Shown: positions 1-12,344, counted from the stretch's first letter. The stretch: DNA of 64,000 bases from Sipunculus nudus (GCA_026874595.1 CM049321.1:3963479-4027478); one strand, 5' to 3'. Notes: generated by a model not told the origin, from the sequence alone. Numbers and translations are program-made.

Positions 1-589
1 AATTTTCCGGCGGATATTTTTTCGCAAGATTGGCCGGTAAAAATCGGCAGATGGCAGGACGGCTTAAATGAACCTTTTTAAAAGAAATTGTGGATGAATA
101 TAAGAAGCCTTTTATTTTTTCATTGAGGAATATGGAACATTTGAAACAAACGACTTGATTATTCTTATAGTGTTGAGGAGACTTTAAGCTTGTTTTAATG
201 ACCAGAATACAGCTTGGCATTCGTTGAATGTGAATAATCCATAAATTAAGCATTAACGTTCAAAAACAAAGATCGTAAAAGTGCCGTTTCAGGGTTTATT
301 GTAACAAGCTATATGGAAGTTTGACAAATACTTGACGTACGGAATGCACCTCGCTCAAACAAACAGTAAAACCGTAAACTTAATGACTGTTGACTTTAAT
401 AGGCTTTTGATTGTTTAGACATAAGGTACATCAAACGAACTTTAACGCTTTGCTTTTTTGGCCCGTATAAATCAGTTGGATAAAGACATTATTTTCAGAA
501 CTAAGTTCGTGTGTTAAAAATAATGGCTTCTTTTCAACTTTCTTCAAATTATCAAGAGGCTCGACAAACTTATCCCTTGTCGCCCTACC
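1..589. other. No gene seen
   Basis: AT-rich sequence without a long open frame or a recognisable element on either strand. It may include the eroded 5' part of the reverse transcriptase remnant that follows. Confidence 0.4.
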
Positions 590-1320
590 TTTTTATTATT
601 GCAACTGAATTATAAGCTAAGAAAATAAGAAAAATAATGAAAATATAAAAGGGTTTAGATACTTTGGTTAGGAGTATAAAATCACACAATACGCCGATGA
701 CGTGTTTATTCTTATACGATGGGGACACCTCAGAGCAGCAATACAGAATTTTGAAGAATTTCAGGACATATCCGGGTTAAAGATAAATACAGAATAAACT
801 TTAATTAAAACCCTCTCAAAACAAGTGTTGTCTAAGTGAAAAAGATAAAACTAACCAGCTAAGACGAAAGGACAGAGGAGGCTGTATCAGTTTTAGGTAT
901 AATCATAACTACATGCTGACAAAAAAATGAATTATAACAAGCAGTTGGAAAAACTTCATTGAACAATAAAACAATGATCAAATCGTATATTAATACCTAA
1001 AGGGAAAATAACATTGACAAAATCACAGACATTATCACAGTTATATTATGTTAGTCCATCTCGGCCCAACGAAACAATTTTACAAAATATGGGCTTTTAT
1101 AAAGCGTCATAAGTTTGTTTATGAGGTGGGCATAACTATAGTAAGGAGACAAATGTTATATTATTAAAAGAGACCCGAGGATTAGACATGATAAATATTG
1201 AATGCAAGAACATTGCTCTAAAAGTATCCAGGCTTGATAAGAAATAAAAAAAAATATGGCTAAGTATGGGTATTGAAAGATTTGCAGGATTTTAGTGAAA
1301 GACCTGAGAAAACAGTCAAA
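590..1320 (+). mobile_element. Decayed L1-like LINE reverse transcriptase fragment
   Basis: Frame 681-794 reads ITQYADDVFILI, then a helix-like stretch, then ISGLKINTE. The YADD catalytic box (690-701) followed about 20 residues later by GLKIN is the palm-domain pattern of non-LTR retrotransposon reverse transcriptases. The expected next residues (K-T) are interrupted by TAA at 795, with T-L-I continuing after it. A second patch near 1179-1247 reads GLDMINIECKNIALK, like the conserved segment in L1-type elements further downstream. Frameshifts and stops separate the patches, so this is a dead copy. The 5' and 3' ends are not defined, so the limits are approximate. Confidence 0.7.
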
Positions 1321-1641
1321 AGATGGATGTTAGAGTTAAATGTCACAATATCCAGCTAGATAGCTATCGAGCAAAGCGCTGGTATTATAATCAATACAGC
1401 TGAAATACTGTGCACTTTATCTAAAACATGTAGGCAGCGATCTCTCTTCAGGTATGCTAGGTCATGCTCACTATCTTCTCCAGCTAGGAATATGTGAATT
1501 TCATACAGAAACTTTATATTTTCCAAATCCTGAATATTCTGAAATTTTATACGAATGTCTGTTTGGATCTTCAGAATAAGTCGAATATAATATGATCCGA
1601 AAGTTCTGGAATTCTTTCAATATCAATGATGACACTTTAAG

Positions 1642-2416
1642 TACTGGTGGGAGTCAGTTCCTTTTTCATAATCGATCATCGGTTTGAGCAAACCGTCTGA
1701 TGATCGATTATTAATCGGTTCAGACAAATATATGCAATTATCGAAAAAATATGCAATTATCTGTGAAACTGTACATGCGCTTCCCCGGCAGGTATTCTCC
1801 TCTCGTGCACGAATGTAACGATCCTTCCGCGTATAAAGACTAATTTTAAGGATTAATTTTTTTTAGATTTTCGGGCCGAGGTGCGCTTGGGGCAGATCAT
1901 ACCAAAAATATGCAGGCTAGTCCAAAAACAATTCCAGCTGAAATCGAAATACTCGACCGGCCGGGTTAGCCCAAACAAAGAATTTTTTAAGGACGACCTA
2001 AACATCGGTTGAATAGATTATTTCTATGAGAATCTCGCAAAATAGTAATAAACCTGGAGAATTAACGAGTATTAAAACGCCTTACCGCTCATATTTTGCA
2101 ATGAAAATCTCGTTTGAAAACTCTACGCTAATTCTGCAGCTCCCTGAAAGTTCACGGATAATAAGTTCAATAAGTCCTCCGTTCTCGCATCTACCGTGTC
2201 ATACTCGGTTACATACGGAAGTTATTTGGGAACAGACTCATTATATGAAGCGTGGAATGCGGTAAAAAATAGAAGAATAGTTTAACAAAAAGGCATTCTG
2301 GAAAGAAAACAATCATTATTATGATGTAATCGATAGTTGCCTTTGGTAATCGAGCGTTTGAAAGTGGCAGCAAACCGACTGACTTTCGATAAAACTTGAT
2401 GATCGGCCCACCACTA
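1642..2416. mobile_element. Non-autonomous hAT-like DNA transposon (775 bp)
   Basis: The element begins TACTGGTGGG and ends CCCACCACTA, an imperfect terminal inverted repeat. It is flanked by a perfect 8-bp duplication ACTTTAAG (1634-1641 and 2417-2424). An 8-bp duplication and TAGTGGTGGG-type ends are typical of hAT elements. Both terminal regions match the 400-bp element at 58961-59360, which has its own 8-bp duplication. This copy has about 375 bp of extra internal sequence. No transposase frame is visible; the short frames inside are not convincing. Confidence 0.85.
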
Positions 2417-2424
2417 ACTTTAAG

Positions 2425-3417
2425 TAAGTAAGTTACATCCAAGCATCCTCCCGTGTTTTCTGTGTTTACACAGTCAACTGGATTCCATGGAACAAACACA
2501 GGCCATCTTCTGTATAAAGCTCGACTTTGAAAGTTCAGGAGATTCATGCATCCAATCGGAAGCTTGGTGCCCTTGACAGGAATGATCCAAAGATACCTCG
2601 AGCGGCACAAACGCTTGTCTAAAGCCCTTTGGTTGTATTGCCTAGCTGCTACTATTTCTCTGTTGTAATATCATCTGTGAAACGTCACTTGTAGCCAATA
2701 AGTAATACAAGCAAGTTTTGTATTGTTCTGACCTTGTCAAATAAATTAACATCTCCTAATTACCTGATATATGGTTACCCATAATTACATTTACGGATAC
2801 AAATAAATGAACAAAGTTGAATGTGATTAGTCAGATATTATCATTTTGTATACTATTATTGATGTAAATTGTACAGCGATTATCTATTTTCATTATTTCT
2901 ACGAAAGTGTTTCAAGTATATAATCTTTATAACTGTAGGTAGCAAATATCGCCCATAGGTATATTTCGCTTATAGAATCCATTTTTGATTGACGTGAAAA
3001 TAAACACAGTAGGGTTGACTGTGGTTGACAAACTAGACAAGTATATTAGTGAAGACTTTTTCATAGGTCAGCAATGTTAAAATTTACTGCTTGCACGTTG
3101 TGGTTATACTGAATTATTAGACATCTTCCTGGTTTTATCTCATATATATACAAATATATACATATACACCATAATGAGATAAGCAATAATAAGATAATCC
3201 GTGGTGTTTCGCAGGGAATAGCTTATTGATTTTCCGCGTATGTAACAACATTTTCATTAAATGACTATTATATAAGATAATAAAGAGATTATTAAATGTG
3301 TTTTATATAACCATCTCGAAGGGGAATGCGAAACCACTGCGCACAGTACTTTAATGCCCGGCTGACATTCCTGTGATAAAGTAGGGTAATTGGTCACAAC
3401 GCCAAGGCAACTAAGAC
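2425..3417 (+). promoter_or_regulatory. 5' flank of the intact TLR gene
   Basis: There is no coding sequence here. The stretch is very AT-rich, with (TA)-rich patches near 3142-3170. A TTATATAA-like box lies near 3302-3309, about 110 bp before the TLR start codon. Calling it a TATA box is a guess from position only, since no transcript start can be read from the sequence. Confidence 0.3.
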
Positions 3418-5583
3418 ATGGGTCTTCTTATATCGATATTCTATATATATATGTTACTCTTGGAACCAAACGCTTCTGTGCTCAAGGGCAAAAGGGAGAG
3501 ACAGCTGGTGAATGTTAAAGGTCAGATCAGTGATATGTACATGAAAAGTCAGAGACAATTAGTGAGGCCGAAGGAGATCAATACGACCGTACAACAAGAT
3601 GGACGACATGATCAGAACGCCAGCATCACCCGCGGAGATAAATGCCGTTGTGAAATGGATAATTACAGGAATCAAGTAAGAGCGATTTGTATGGGGATCC
3701 TGAGGATGGACGATATAAACTGCGCCTGGCTTAACACTACTTATCTAATTGTAGCGAACGGACTTTTGTACAAACTAGAAAATTTAAGTTTCGCTTTTCT
3801 GTCTCGATTGAAATATCTGTATATGTACGACAACTTTTATATTTACCAGGTAGAAGATGGCGCATTCAGTGGCCTTGAAAACTTGACTGGCTTAGTTATT
3901 AAAGGTCTAGGTCGACATCTGCGCTTTCCATTGCATGTGTTTCGGCCTTTAAAAAGACTAACATATTTTTCCTTAGGAGAATGGAACCTTGATGATGAAA
4001 CTGCTCTTAAGCTTAAAGTGCTTTGTGGATTGAAGAGTTCACCCGTTACTGCTCTAATACTGGAGAATGTTTGTTGGCAAGGTGCGGCTGGAATATTCTG
4101 GTATCTGAAACCGCCAATGTTTTATTGTCTACGCGGAATGAACATTGAGATGCTCAATCTTGCGAAAAACAACATAATTGCAATAAAATATGGAATTCTG
4201 CTTCAATTTACACATTTAAAGAAAATTGATCTGTCGAACAATATGTTAACGAACATTGATGGCTCTGGCATGTTAACGGATCTAAACAAATTGAATGCCT
4301 TGGAGTATATGTACATGCACAACCAAATTTACTGTATTGGAAGGAGGAAGAGATCTTTGAAAAAACAATCATCAATCGACAAGAATTTTATGTTTAGTAT
4401 TCAGGTAAAATTACCTCCAAATCTGAAACAAATTTGGTGGTCCCATGGTCCGCTTGTATCGAATTACGAAGCTTTACCTTTATACAGATTTTCACAGGTC
4501 AACAAACTAAAGGTTTTGGACGTGTCAAACAATTCAATAATAAATCGAATGATGTCGGATATATTCACAAATTTAACCCAACTCGTCCATTTAAACTTAA
4601 GCTGGTGTGGCTTAAGTGTTATACCCTTCACATTCTGCAGTCTAAAACATCTTAAAGTGATTGATTTTAGCCATAATAAATTGGTCACTCTCAACGAGTC
4701 CGTCATAAGCGATTGGAAACGATTCAACAGAGAAGGAAACGTGACAATATACATGACGGGTAACCCTCTACAGTGTCCCTGCAGTGACCTTGACAAGGTC
4801 AGAAAAATACAAAGGTTGCCTGTGCGAGTTGTTGGATTTCAGTGTCGTGTGACACAGACTTCTGACCCAGTGGATATTAACAAATCTAATATAGAAGGAC
4901 TGTATTCAGAATGCACCGGTGGCTTTGATGAAAAGTTTGTTTTAAAGCTGTTTTTAACTTATTCAGTTCTGCTGATATCTTTATTGGGCATCTGTTTGAT
5001 CTACCGTTATAGGTGGCGTTTGTTATACATGTGGTATTTTGCAAGAGAGCTGAAAAGATTTCAAGTTGGTCAAGGCGACCAACCGAATTATATATTTGAC
5101 ACGTTCCTATGTTACAATATAAATGATTACTGGTTTATAGAGTTAGCTATACAGAACCTTGAAGAACGACATGGTTACAATGTTTGTGTTCATGAGAGGA
5201 ATTTCGCAGTTGGAATAAGTGTTGATGAAAACATATTTGACGCTTTTCGCTCAAGCAAAAGTTCTGTGTTAGTTATATCCAGTCATGCACTTAAGGGCAA
5301 ATACTTCCAAACAGAGCTTCATTTTGCTAAAGAACAACACAGTTTACGATTAGCTAAGGTGATTTGTATCTTATTGGAAGACCCGGAAAACCTTCCAACC
5401 AAGAGATCGGCCACTCTGGACTACCTTTTGAAATCTAACACTTACCTTTTGTGGCCTAAAAACCCTGCTGAACAACAAATATTCTGGTTTCGTCTTCGTG
5501 ATGCACTTGGACCTCCCCTTCCGGAATATAAGGATGGTAGGCAGACCAAAACTAACCTGTATAACCACAGAAAAAATGCGTAG
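3418..5583 (+). CDS. TLR: Toll-like receptor, intact single-exon gene (721 aa)
   Basis: A type I membrane pattern-recognition receptor. It starts with a hydrophobic signal peptide (about residues 1-20), then a Cys-containing N-terminal part, and about nine leucine-rich repeats such as LEMLNLAKNN-like and LKVLDVSNNS. A single C-terminal Cys cap follows (NPLQCPC to YSEC, near 450-498). A transmembrane helix (about 506-528) leads into a Trp/Tyr/Arg-rich juxtamembrane strip and a TIR domain (about 558-705) with box 1 FDTFLCYN, box 2 CVHERNF and box 3 FWFRLRDAL. Family role: ligand-driven dimerisation and TIR-TIR recruitment of MyD88-type adaptors. Oddity: the BB loop reads NFAVG, with Val598 where TLRs usually have Pro; the minus-strand relative at 17421-19561 keeps NLAPG. 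The only plausible start is the ATG at 3418, just ahead of the signal peptide. The frame is intact throughout, so the gene is probably functional. The ligand is unknown. Confidence 0.93.
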   Translation: MGLLISIFYIYMLLLEPNASVLKGKRERQLVNVKGQISDMYMKSQRQLVRPKEINTTVQQDGRHDQNASITRGDKCRCEMDNYRNQVRAICMGILRMDDINCAWLNTTYLIVANGLLYKLENLSFAFLSRLKYLYMYDNFYIYQVEDGAFSGLENLTGLVIKGLGRHLRFPLHVFRPLKRLTYFSLGEWNLDDETALKLKVLCGLKSSPVTALILENVCWQGAAGIFWYLKPPMFYCLRGMNIEMLNLAKNNIIAIKYGILLQFTHLKKIDLSNNMLTNIDGSGMLTDLNKLNALEYMYMHNQIYCIGRRKRSLKKQSSIDKNFMFSIQVKLPPNLKQIWWSHGPLVSNYEALPLYRFSQVNKLKVLDVSNNSIINRMMSDIFTNLTQLVHLNLSWCGLSVIPFTFCSLKHLKVIDFSHNKLVTLNESVISDWKRFNREGNVTIYMTGNPLQCPCSDLDKVRKIQRLPVRVVGFQCRVTQTSDPVDINKSNIEGLYSECTGGFDEKFVLKLFLTYSVLLISLLGICLIYRYRWRLLYMWYFARELKRFQVGQGDQPNYIFDTFLCYNINDYWFIELAIQNLEERHGYNVCVHERNFAVGISVDENIFDAFRSSKSSVLVISSHALKGKYFQTELHFAKEQHSLRLAKVICILLEDPENLPTKRSATLDYLLKSNTYLLWPKNPAEQQIFWFRLRDALGPPLPEYKDGRQTKTNLYNHRKNA

Positions 5584-5802
5584 TGCGTGAAGAAGTGTTA
5601 GTACTGCAATCTGCATCGTAAGTTTTGTTTTAATCTGATCTAGGATGTTGAATATGAGGAAATATTTTGACCACTGGAAGACTAAAACGGTTATACCGTG
5701 AATCGGGGTTGAGTGCTAGAGATTATTTAGGTCTGTACATGCTCATATTATGAAAATAGGGAAGTTATCAGGTCTTCAATGTAAGTCATCCTTTTAATCA
5801 AT

Positions 5803-5808
5803 AATAAA
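5803..5808 (+). promoter_or_regulatory. Candidate polyadenylation signal AATAAA of the TLR gene
   Basis: This AATAAA lies about 220 bp after the TLR stop codon. It is the first clear canonical signal downstream, so it is a reasonable end for the transcript. No direct evidence of its use is available. Confidence 0.4.
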
Positions 5809-7773
5809 AGTTACTATGTTTGATTGATTTGGTGAATGTAAACCTGAATATCCTGAATACTGATACGATTGCAACAAATGGTGAACTCAGATGATTATAT
5901 TTTATTGAATCATAGTGTTCAATGTAGGATAAGAGGCAATTATCAGGAGCAAGTGCTTTTTCAGATGCATACCTTTTGAGGTTGTGATGTTTTCATGTCA
6001 GAGATACGGCGAACGCTAAGCACATTTATTAAATAAAATCTTAGTTCCGACCGAGTTTCAGTTAAAGCCATTTCATTGACAACTGTTTTTCAAAGCAGTA
6101 TATTTATGAGGCACTGTTTACTTACAACCAAAAAAAAAATGTTTGTGGTAATTACATGCACCGTTCATAGCAAAAAGGGTCTGAATGAAAATGCAGTTGT
6201 ATTAATGTTATTGTGATTAAAACCACTTTTACTGTATAATATACCTTTTAATCATACATTTACTGTATTGGGAAATAGGATACCAGGAACAAGCCAATTA
6301 TTAAACATTACATCATTGAAGGAACAAGGAATGCAGTTTTACGGATATTGGGTAAACATTTAAACAATTTGCTGCTAAGGTTGTGCTAATTTACAAATAA
6401 TTATTTAAATTCAAATCCAAGAGGAAAAAAATCATACTTTTCTTTGTTGTTGGGAAGAACTTAGATATTTTTAAGATATTTTGAGTAACTATAGGGCCAA
6501 AAGCTCCCACTAAAAAAGGAAGTAAACAACTTTATCTACTGGTTAAACGTACAGCAGAGATAAAACTATTGTCTGAAAAAATGCGAAGGATTCCTGCGCA
6601 CATAGTCGTGTTTTGTTCGTAGGTAAGGATCAAGGCACATGCAATGCAAGATTATAAATGATAGCTATAAGGTCATGTTTCCATGGTCATTAAGGTGAAA
6701 GAGACCTGATAGAATCCTTTGGTCTTGGTTTTCTTATTAACACTTGAATAAGCTGATATATTAAAATTGGAATAATCCCATTATTGTGAAAAGGAATATA
6801 AATATATCTTATTTATATTCACGAATTCTTAACAATGAATTTCTTGCATAGATATTTGTATATTTTACGAAATTCTCAAAAATGAAACCATGATAATATT
6901 TTGAGACTAGGTCCAATGATATATTAAAAGAACAATATATACTTCGTCATTTTAACATGTCATCCTTACACTTGAGGAAAGGGCTTTTTCACCTTTACAT
7001 TTTGCCAACTAGACTTTTCACTAGGGAATCATTAGTATACATACTCAGAAATCAACATTGAAGTGGTTATTTAGGCTCGCTTTTTCCTAATTCTCTTCTC
7101 TGCTGCATTCTCACCCTTCCTTTTTCTGCATCTGTGATGCCTTGAGGACGACTTAACGCCAGGTGACACGATAATTCAGCTGATTTTTTCCCAGCTCTCT
7201 GGGGAGATGGTGCAGGTTTTTAGTGCAGGTTTTTATATTTTTCTTGAAAATGTCCATAAAATGGAATAAGGGGCGACTGACGTGTCTGATGCCAGTGATT
7301 AGTTTTACCTACAGGATGTCTTTTGGCAGCGTTCCATCCTCCTTGCATCGCCCGTGTCCCTGCCCGTGAATACAAGACTCCGTAAGATTCATATCGGACT
7401 GGTAAACCTACTTGAGTTGTGGCACACGTAATACGGATAAACGTATCGAAACCACCATCCTTCCCATTGTATCGATATCGTGGTGACAACCAAAAACCAT
7501 AACATAAGGCTACGAGAGATTAATTAAGAAAAATGAAAATCCAGGTCTACGGCAATGAGTTCTTTCCTTGGTTGCGTACAAGTTTGCGCTGTCGTCCAGT
7601 ACAACTTATGAGACAATCTTACATTTAAACGATGTTAACTTCAACAAGCATGCATTTACCAATGTGCTGGGTTTCAATGGGTTTTCCTTGCACGCGTTAG
7701 ATGTTATTAGATAGCACACAACATCTAAAGACAGCTTGCTGGCGTACCTGTAGACCATGAGGCGTACCAAATT

Positions 7774-7776
<3 letters not shown>
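5809..7776. other. Intergenic, no gene supported
   Basis: AT-rich sequence without coding patterns. The somewhat GC-richer patch 7080-7490 is open on the minus strand for 89 codons, but I recognise no protein in it. Confidence 0.4.

Positions 7777-7830
<54 letters not shown>
7777..7830. repeat. (TA)n microsatellite, left side of the Penelope-like element
   Basis: 54 bp of alternating A and T. The Penelope-like coding sequence begins at its very edge. Confidence 0.95.
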
Positions 7831-7833
<3 letters not shown>

Positions 7834-9276
7834 CAAACGTGTATCTGACATCTCCTGCAATAAAGAGCTATTTATGAAAGCCAAACCCATGTATGACAAA
7901 GCTTTAGCGAAAAGCGGGTTCTCAGAAAGTTTAAAATATGTTGACCCACAGTGGAAAGCAAAAGAAACAGGAAAAGGAAAATAATATGGTTTAATCCACC
8001 CTACAGCCGTCATGTAAAAACCAACATTGGCAGACAATTCATGAAACTAGTTGAAAAACACTTTCCTCAACATCACAGGTACCACAGGTTATTCAACAGA
8101 AACAATTTGAAAATTAGCTATAGCTGTCTACCCAACATGTCTAACCTGATCAGCAAACATAATATGAAGGTTTTAAATACCGACAATGCTGTAAATGTAC
8201 CTCAAAAACAATGTAACTGCCGTAAAAAAGACGAATGTCCTATGAATGGTCAGTGTCAGCTGAAATGCATTGTCTATAAGGCAACAGTTAGAACAGACAA
8301 TGACGTGAAACACAACATAGGGTGTACTGAAGGTGATTTCAAGACAAGATACAAAAACACAAGCAATCCTTTCGGAACAGATCCCACGCTAAAAATACTT
8401 AACTGTCTAAACACATTTGGTCACTAAAAGACAACAATATCAATTACAAGCTCTCCTGGGAAATATCTGCCAAGGCAGCACCTTACTACTGTGGGACTAG
8501 GAAGTGTGATCTCTGCTTGTCTGAAAAGCTACTTATAGCTACGGCCCCTCCTGGATCATTGTTGAACTCAAGAGCTGAAATTCTCTCTAAGTGCCGCCAT
8601 CAAAACAAATTCACCCTGAAATATTTTAAAACCTAGCATTCGTACTATATTCAGCGTTCCCCCTTAACCCCCCCCCCCCCCCCAACGAGGATCCGCTGGG
8701 CAGACTTACCTGTTCAGGTAGTTGTTCTCTCACTGCTTTGCAGTGATGAGGGACATGGCGTTACCACTACATCATGGTGAGTTTACCGAGTGGATTGCAT
8801 TTGGTATGAGTAAAATATAGTATATTTGCCTTTTATATTGTATATTTTCCTTGTATATTGTGTATTTTCATAGTATATGTGTATTTTTATCATATGTATA
8901 ACACTGATATGTTCACTACTTCCAAGACCCTATTAGAAATCAGTTCAATATGCTATTGAGCATCCTGGTATATATCTTTGTATTATATATAAAATATACA
9001 ACAATAACAACCTCTTTGCCCCGCCCTGTTATGTTCCAGTATCGCACGTGTACCCCGACCAATCCTATTGTGCACCCGAGGACAATAGGATCAGTGTCCG
9101 TCTTTCACATGCCCCCCCCCCCCCCCGAATCGCACAAAGCATAATCTCGTGATCTCGTAAAGTCTCGGCTTTTCAAACCACGCCGTTAGCTTCATTCTAA
9201 CCACATTCACCTGATGATCGGGTCGCATCCCGTGAAACAGACTGTTGTGAATTAACAGTGTTGTTTTTCTTCAGAG

Positions 9277-9277
<1 letters not shown>
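7831..9277 (+). mobile_element. 5'-truncated Penelope-like element: GIY-YIG endonuclease end and 3' tail
   Basis: From the end of the (TA)n tract the translation reads as the C-terminal part of a Penelope-like retroelement. It runs from ISKRVSDISCNKELF through YDKALAKSGF to IIWFNPPYSRHVKTNIG, a highly characteristic block. A Cys-rich CNCRKKDECPMNGQC motif follows, then the endonuclease segment around IGCTEGDFKTRY. The frame then continues as LSKHIWSLKDNN and ends at TAG 8634-8636. Frameshifts are needed near 7975 and 8360-8400, so the copy is dead. The reverse transcriptase is missing. The tail to about 9277 is non-coding and has two C runs (8668-8683 and 9112-9126). (TA)n tracts border it on both sides. 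Confidence 0.85.

Positions 9278-9334
<57 letters not shown>
9278..9334. repeat. (TA)n microsatellite, right side of the Penelope-like element
   Basis: A nearly pure (TA)n tract directly after the element's 3' tail, mirroring the tract at 7777-7830. Confidence 0.9.
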
Positions 9335-9335
<1 letters not shown>

Positions 9336-10096
9336 TAATTGACTCTCGTATATGTAATAGGGTATGGTGCTATTATGTTCTTTCCATTGGAGGCGGCGTG
9401 GACATAGTAAGGTACACATGCTATGGATTTTGTGCTGTAGAATATAACCAATTGGAATGTGGTCAAGCTATACCGTGATTAGCTAGAAACACCGGGTGTC
9501 GAATGTAGTGAACTGGCGTTTCTGTGTCATAAAGGTGCTATAGTACGTACAATGTATCGATGCAATGTGGGGCTTATCAAGTTTTCTTTACTATAACTGC
9601 CTACACGTTAATGAAGATAAAATATCCACACTTGACACCAGGAAGCAATGAAATTAGGCATAACAATGGTTATTATTTACATCAGAAATTTACATGAGTA
9701 AACTCATGTTCTCGATGATGTATCAGATAAATTAATACATTTGCTTGTTGTCACCAGTATTTACACTGAAAGGAACTAAAGGTATGCTTCGATTAACCAT
9801 TTCCTGCAAAAGAGGATTATTTGTAACAATAATATTAAAAAAGTAGAAAGGTGTTTAAAATGTACCTGATGATCACCTGTGTGGTTCATCTTTGTCGCAT
9901 AAGGTATTTGTGATAAGAAAGTAGTAGTTTTTATAAAAGCTATATAAGTCCATTGAACAGGTGGTAAATATGATATTTATTCATGTGTTCTTTTTATACA
10001 ATTTTAAATATTTTGCTAGATATATTTGGATATATTAGCTATATATGAAGTAATGCGTTTGTATATGTACATGCACAGTATAATGCTTGTATGATT

Positions 10097-10137
<41 letters not shown>

Positions 10138-10369
10138 AATATATATTTTTTTCATTTTATATATGCTCTTCTGTATAGCTTTTATGCAATAAATAAAAGA
10201 TATATTTGGAGTAAGATATGGTAAGAACAGTGGTTCGTAGAATTTTGGAGTCAGCTTGAGGCTAATATAGCATTAACATTAGAAATAACTAAATTATCTT
10301 AACACGCTTATTTGATGTGATTGGGTTAATTTATATTTCAGTCAATCCGTATAATCAGTCATTTCATGA
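9335..10369. other. Intergenic upstream of TLR pseudogene 1
   Basis: No gene is seen. Bases about 9870-9960 resemble stretches near 13270 and 20590 (shared GGTTCATCTTTG core), so a common TLR-flank segment occurs three times in the window. A (TA)n tract occupies 10099-10132. Confidence 0.45.
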
Positions 10370-12344
10370 AATGCATGAAAATGAAGTGGAATAATTACAG
10401 AGTTTGCCTGGCTGCAAATCCAGCAATCTGTGTATTGGGTAAAACAGTGGGATATGAATTTCAAAATGTTCACGCATTTTGCAAGAACAAATATATTACA
10501 TCATTAAATCAGGTAATATGCATCTGGCAAAATGCAACGTATCTTCATCTAGCATTGACTTCATAAGAGAACTGAGAAATCGCAGTTGCTCCCACATTTG
10601 CAGCGTCTTAATATGTACAGCAATGGAAAGCTTCGCACTTAGAAGAAAACGCATTTATCGGTCTGGAAAAATTGACTTTGATACTTATAAACAATTTTAA
10701 TCCAAACATGATCTCGCCACTAAGCTTATATAAGATTTTAATGCGGCTGAAGCATTTCTATTTAACAAATTGGTACCTTTTTCAACGACAATGCGCTTAA
10801 ATATCAAGTGCTTTGTGGACCGAATGGTTCATCCATTACAGAACTAAATTTGGAAAATGTCTGTAGCCTCGGAATGACTGGGATATTCTGGGACAGGAAA
10901 AACCTCTATTTCAGTGTCTGCAGGGAACAAACATTACGGCACTCAATCTTGCAAATAACCAAATCATTGACCTACAACGGGAAGTTCTCATAAACTTTTT
11001 GCAGTAAAAAACTGAACCTACCCTACAATATTTTATTTGTACTTGACGTATTTGGGGTGTTAAAGGAAATACACATAATGCTTTCTTTTGAATACATCAG
11101 AAATTTTGTCACAGACGGAGGAAAAAATCCATTAATAAAATTGTTAAATTTTAACAGCATAGTTCCCCCGATATTTATGCTACAGGTAAACATTATATAC
11201 GTTTTCTTCCAAACCAGACAGAACTATGGCCGTCTAATGTTCCAATTATACCAAATTACATGATGTTACCATCTCTCTAGTTCTCCAACAAACAGACTTA
11301 AATATTTAGATTTCTAGAAATACCTGGAATAAAATGGGACATACTCATAAATTACTGGACTCCTGTTTCTTAGCTTGTTTGGTTCAAGCTTTAAATCTAT
11401 GAACGTTACTGTCGGTAATCTTTAACATCTTTAATTGCTGGAACTAAGTCATAACAGTATTGTTACCCGTGAGGATTCTGTTATAAGAGACTGGAATTAA
11501 TATAGCCGAATCAATAACCTAATAATAAACCTGACAGGGATGCCCTCCAATGTCCAAGTAGTGATATTGACAAGGTCAGAAGAATAAAAAAAAACTTGCT
11601 GGTTCGACTTATGGGCTTTAAATTTCGCATCACAGAATCTTCAGAACCGAGGGATACATACACCATATATGCTGGCAAAATTTATTCTGAATGCGCAGGT
11701 GGCTTTGACGAAAACGTAGTTTTCAAAGTGTTTATAACATATTTAATTGCCCTGACTGTTAATTCATTGATATATTTTGCTACTGATGGCGTTCGTTATA
11801 TATCTGGTACTTTGCAAGACAGCTGACGAGACTTCTGGCGGATCAGAAAAATGAAAAATATTATATTTTTTACTTTTTTGTGTTACAATACAAATGATCA
11901 TTGGTTTATTGATTTAGTTAAACAGATTCTTGAAAAACGACATGGACATCATTTTTGTGTGCACGAGAGAATTTGTGCGGTCGATATATGTTGTTGATGA
12001 AAACATCTCGGACGCATTTTCGCTGCAGCAGGAGATCTGTGTTGGTAATATCAAGGATCGCTCTGATGGGTACGTACTTTCAAACCGAGCTCTCTTTTGC
12101 AAAGGAACAGCAAAGTGTTCGACACGCAAAGGTGATGTGTGTATTACTCTATTTCACGGAAAACTTCCGTCAGGTAAATCGGCCACTCTTGACTACCTTT
12201 TGAAATCTAAGGCATATATTTCGTGACCTAAAACACCCGCTGGACAACAATTATTCTGGTTTCGATTTCGTAGTGCACTCTGACCTCCTATCCCAGATAA
12301 TAAGATATAAGAGAACAAACCTGATCAATCACAGTGAAATGTGA
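10370..12344 (+). pseudogene. Toll-like receptor pseudogene 1
   Basis: The nucleotide sequence follows the intact TLR at 3418 from its N-terminal Cys region (WNNYR matches DNYRN) to the C-terminal stop (NHSEM then TGA at 12342). The frame is broken many times. Recognisable pieces include the LRR patch around ITELNLENVCSLGMTGIFWD (10830-10900), the cap and transmembrane approach YSECAGGFDENVVFKVFITY (11690-11740), TIR box 1 remnants near 11880, and SVLVIS / GTYFQTELSFAKEQQS (12030-12115). Stops within the TIR region and several frameshifts rule out a working receptor. At the BB-loop position it has GCGGTC (Ala-Val), the same Pro loss as the intact gene, suggesting these two are closest relatives. 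Confidence 0.9.

Noticed and set aside
2026-2610. Two opposite open frames of 79 and 133 codons
   Set aside because: Both overlap the hAT-like element at 1642-2416 and its border and show no transposase motif.
7220-7489. 89-codon minus-strand frame in a GC-richer patch
   Set aside because: No recognisable domain, no splice context and no homologous copy in the window.
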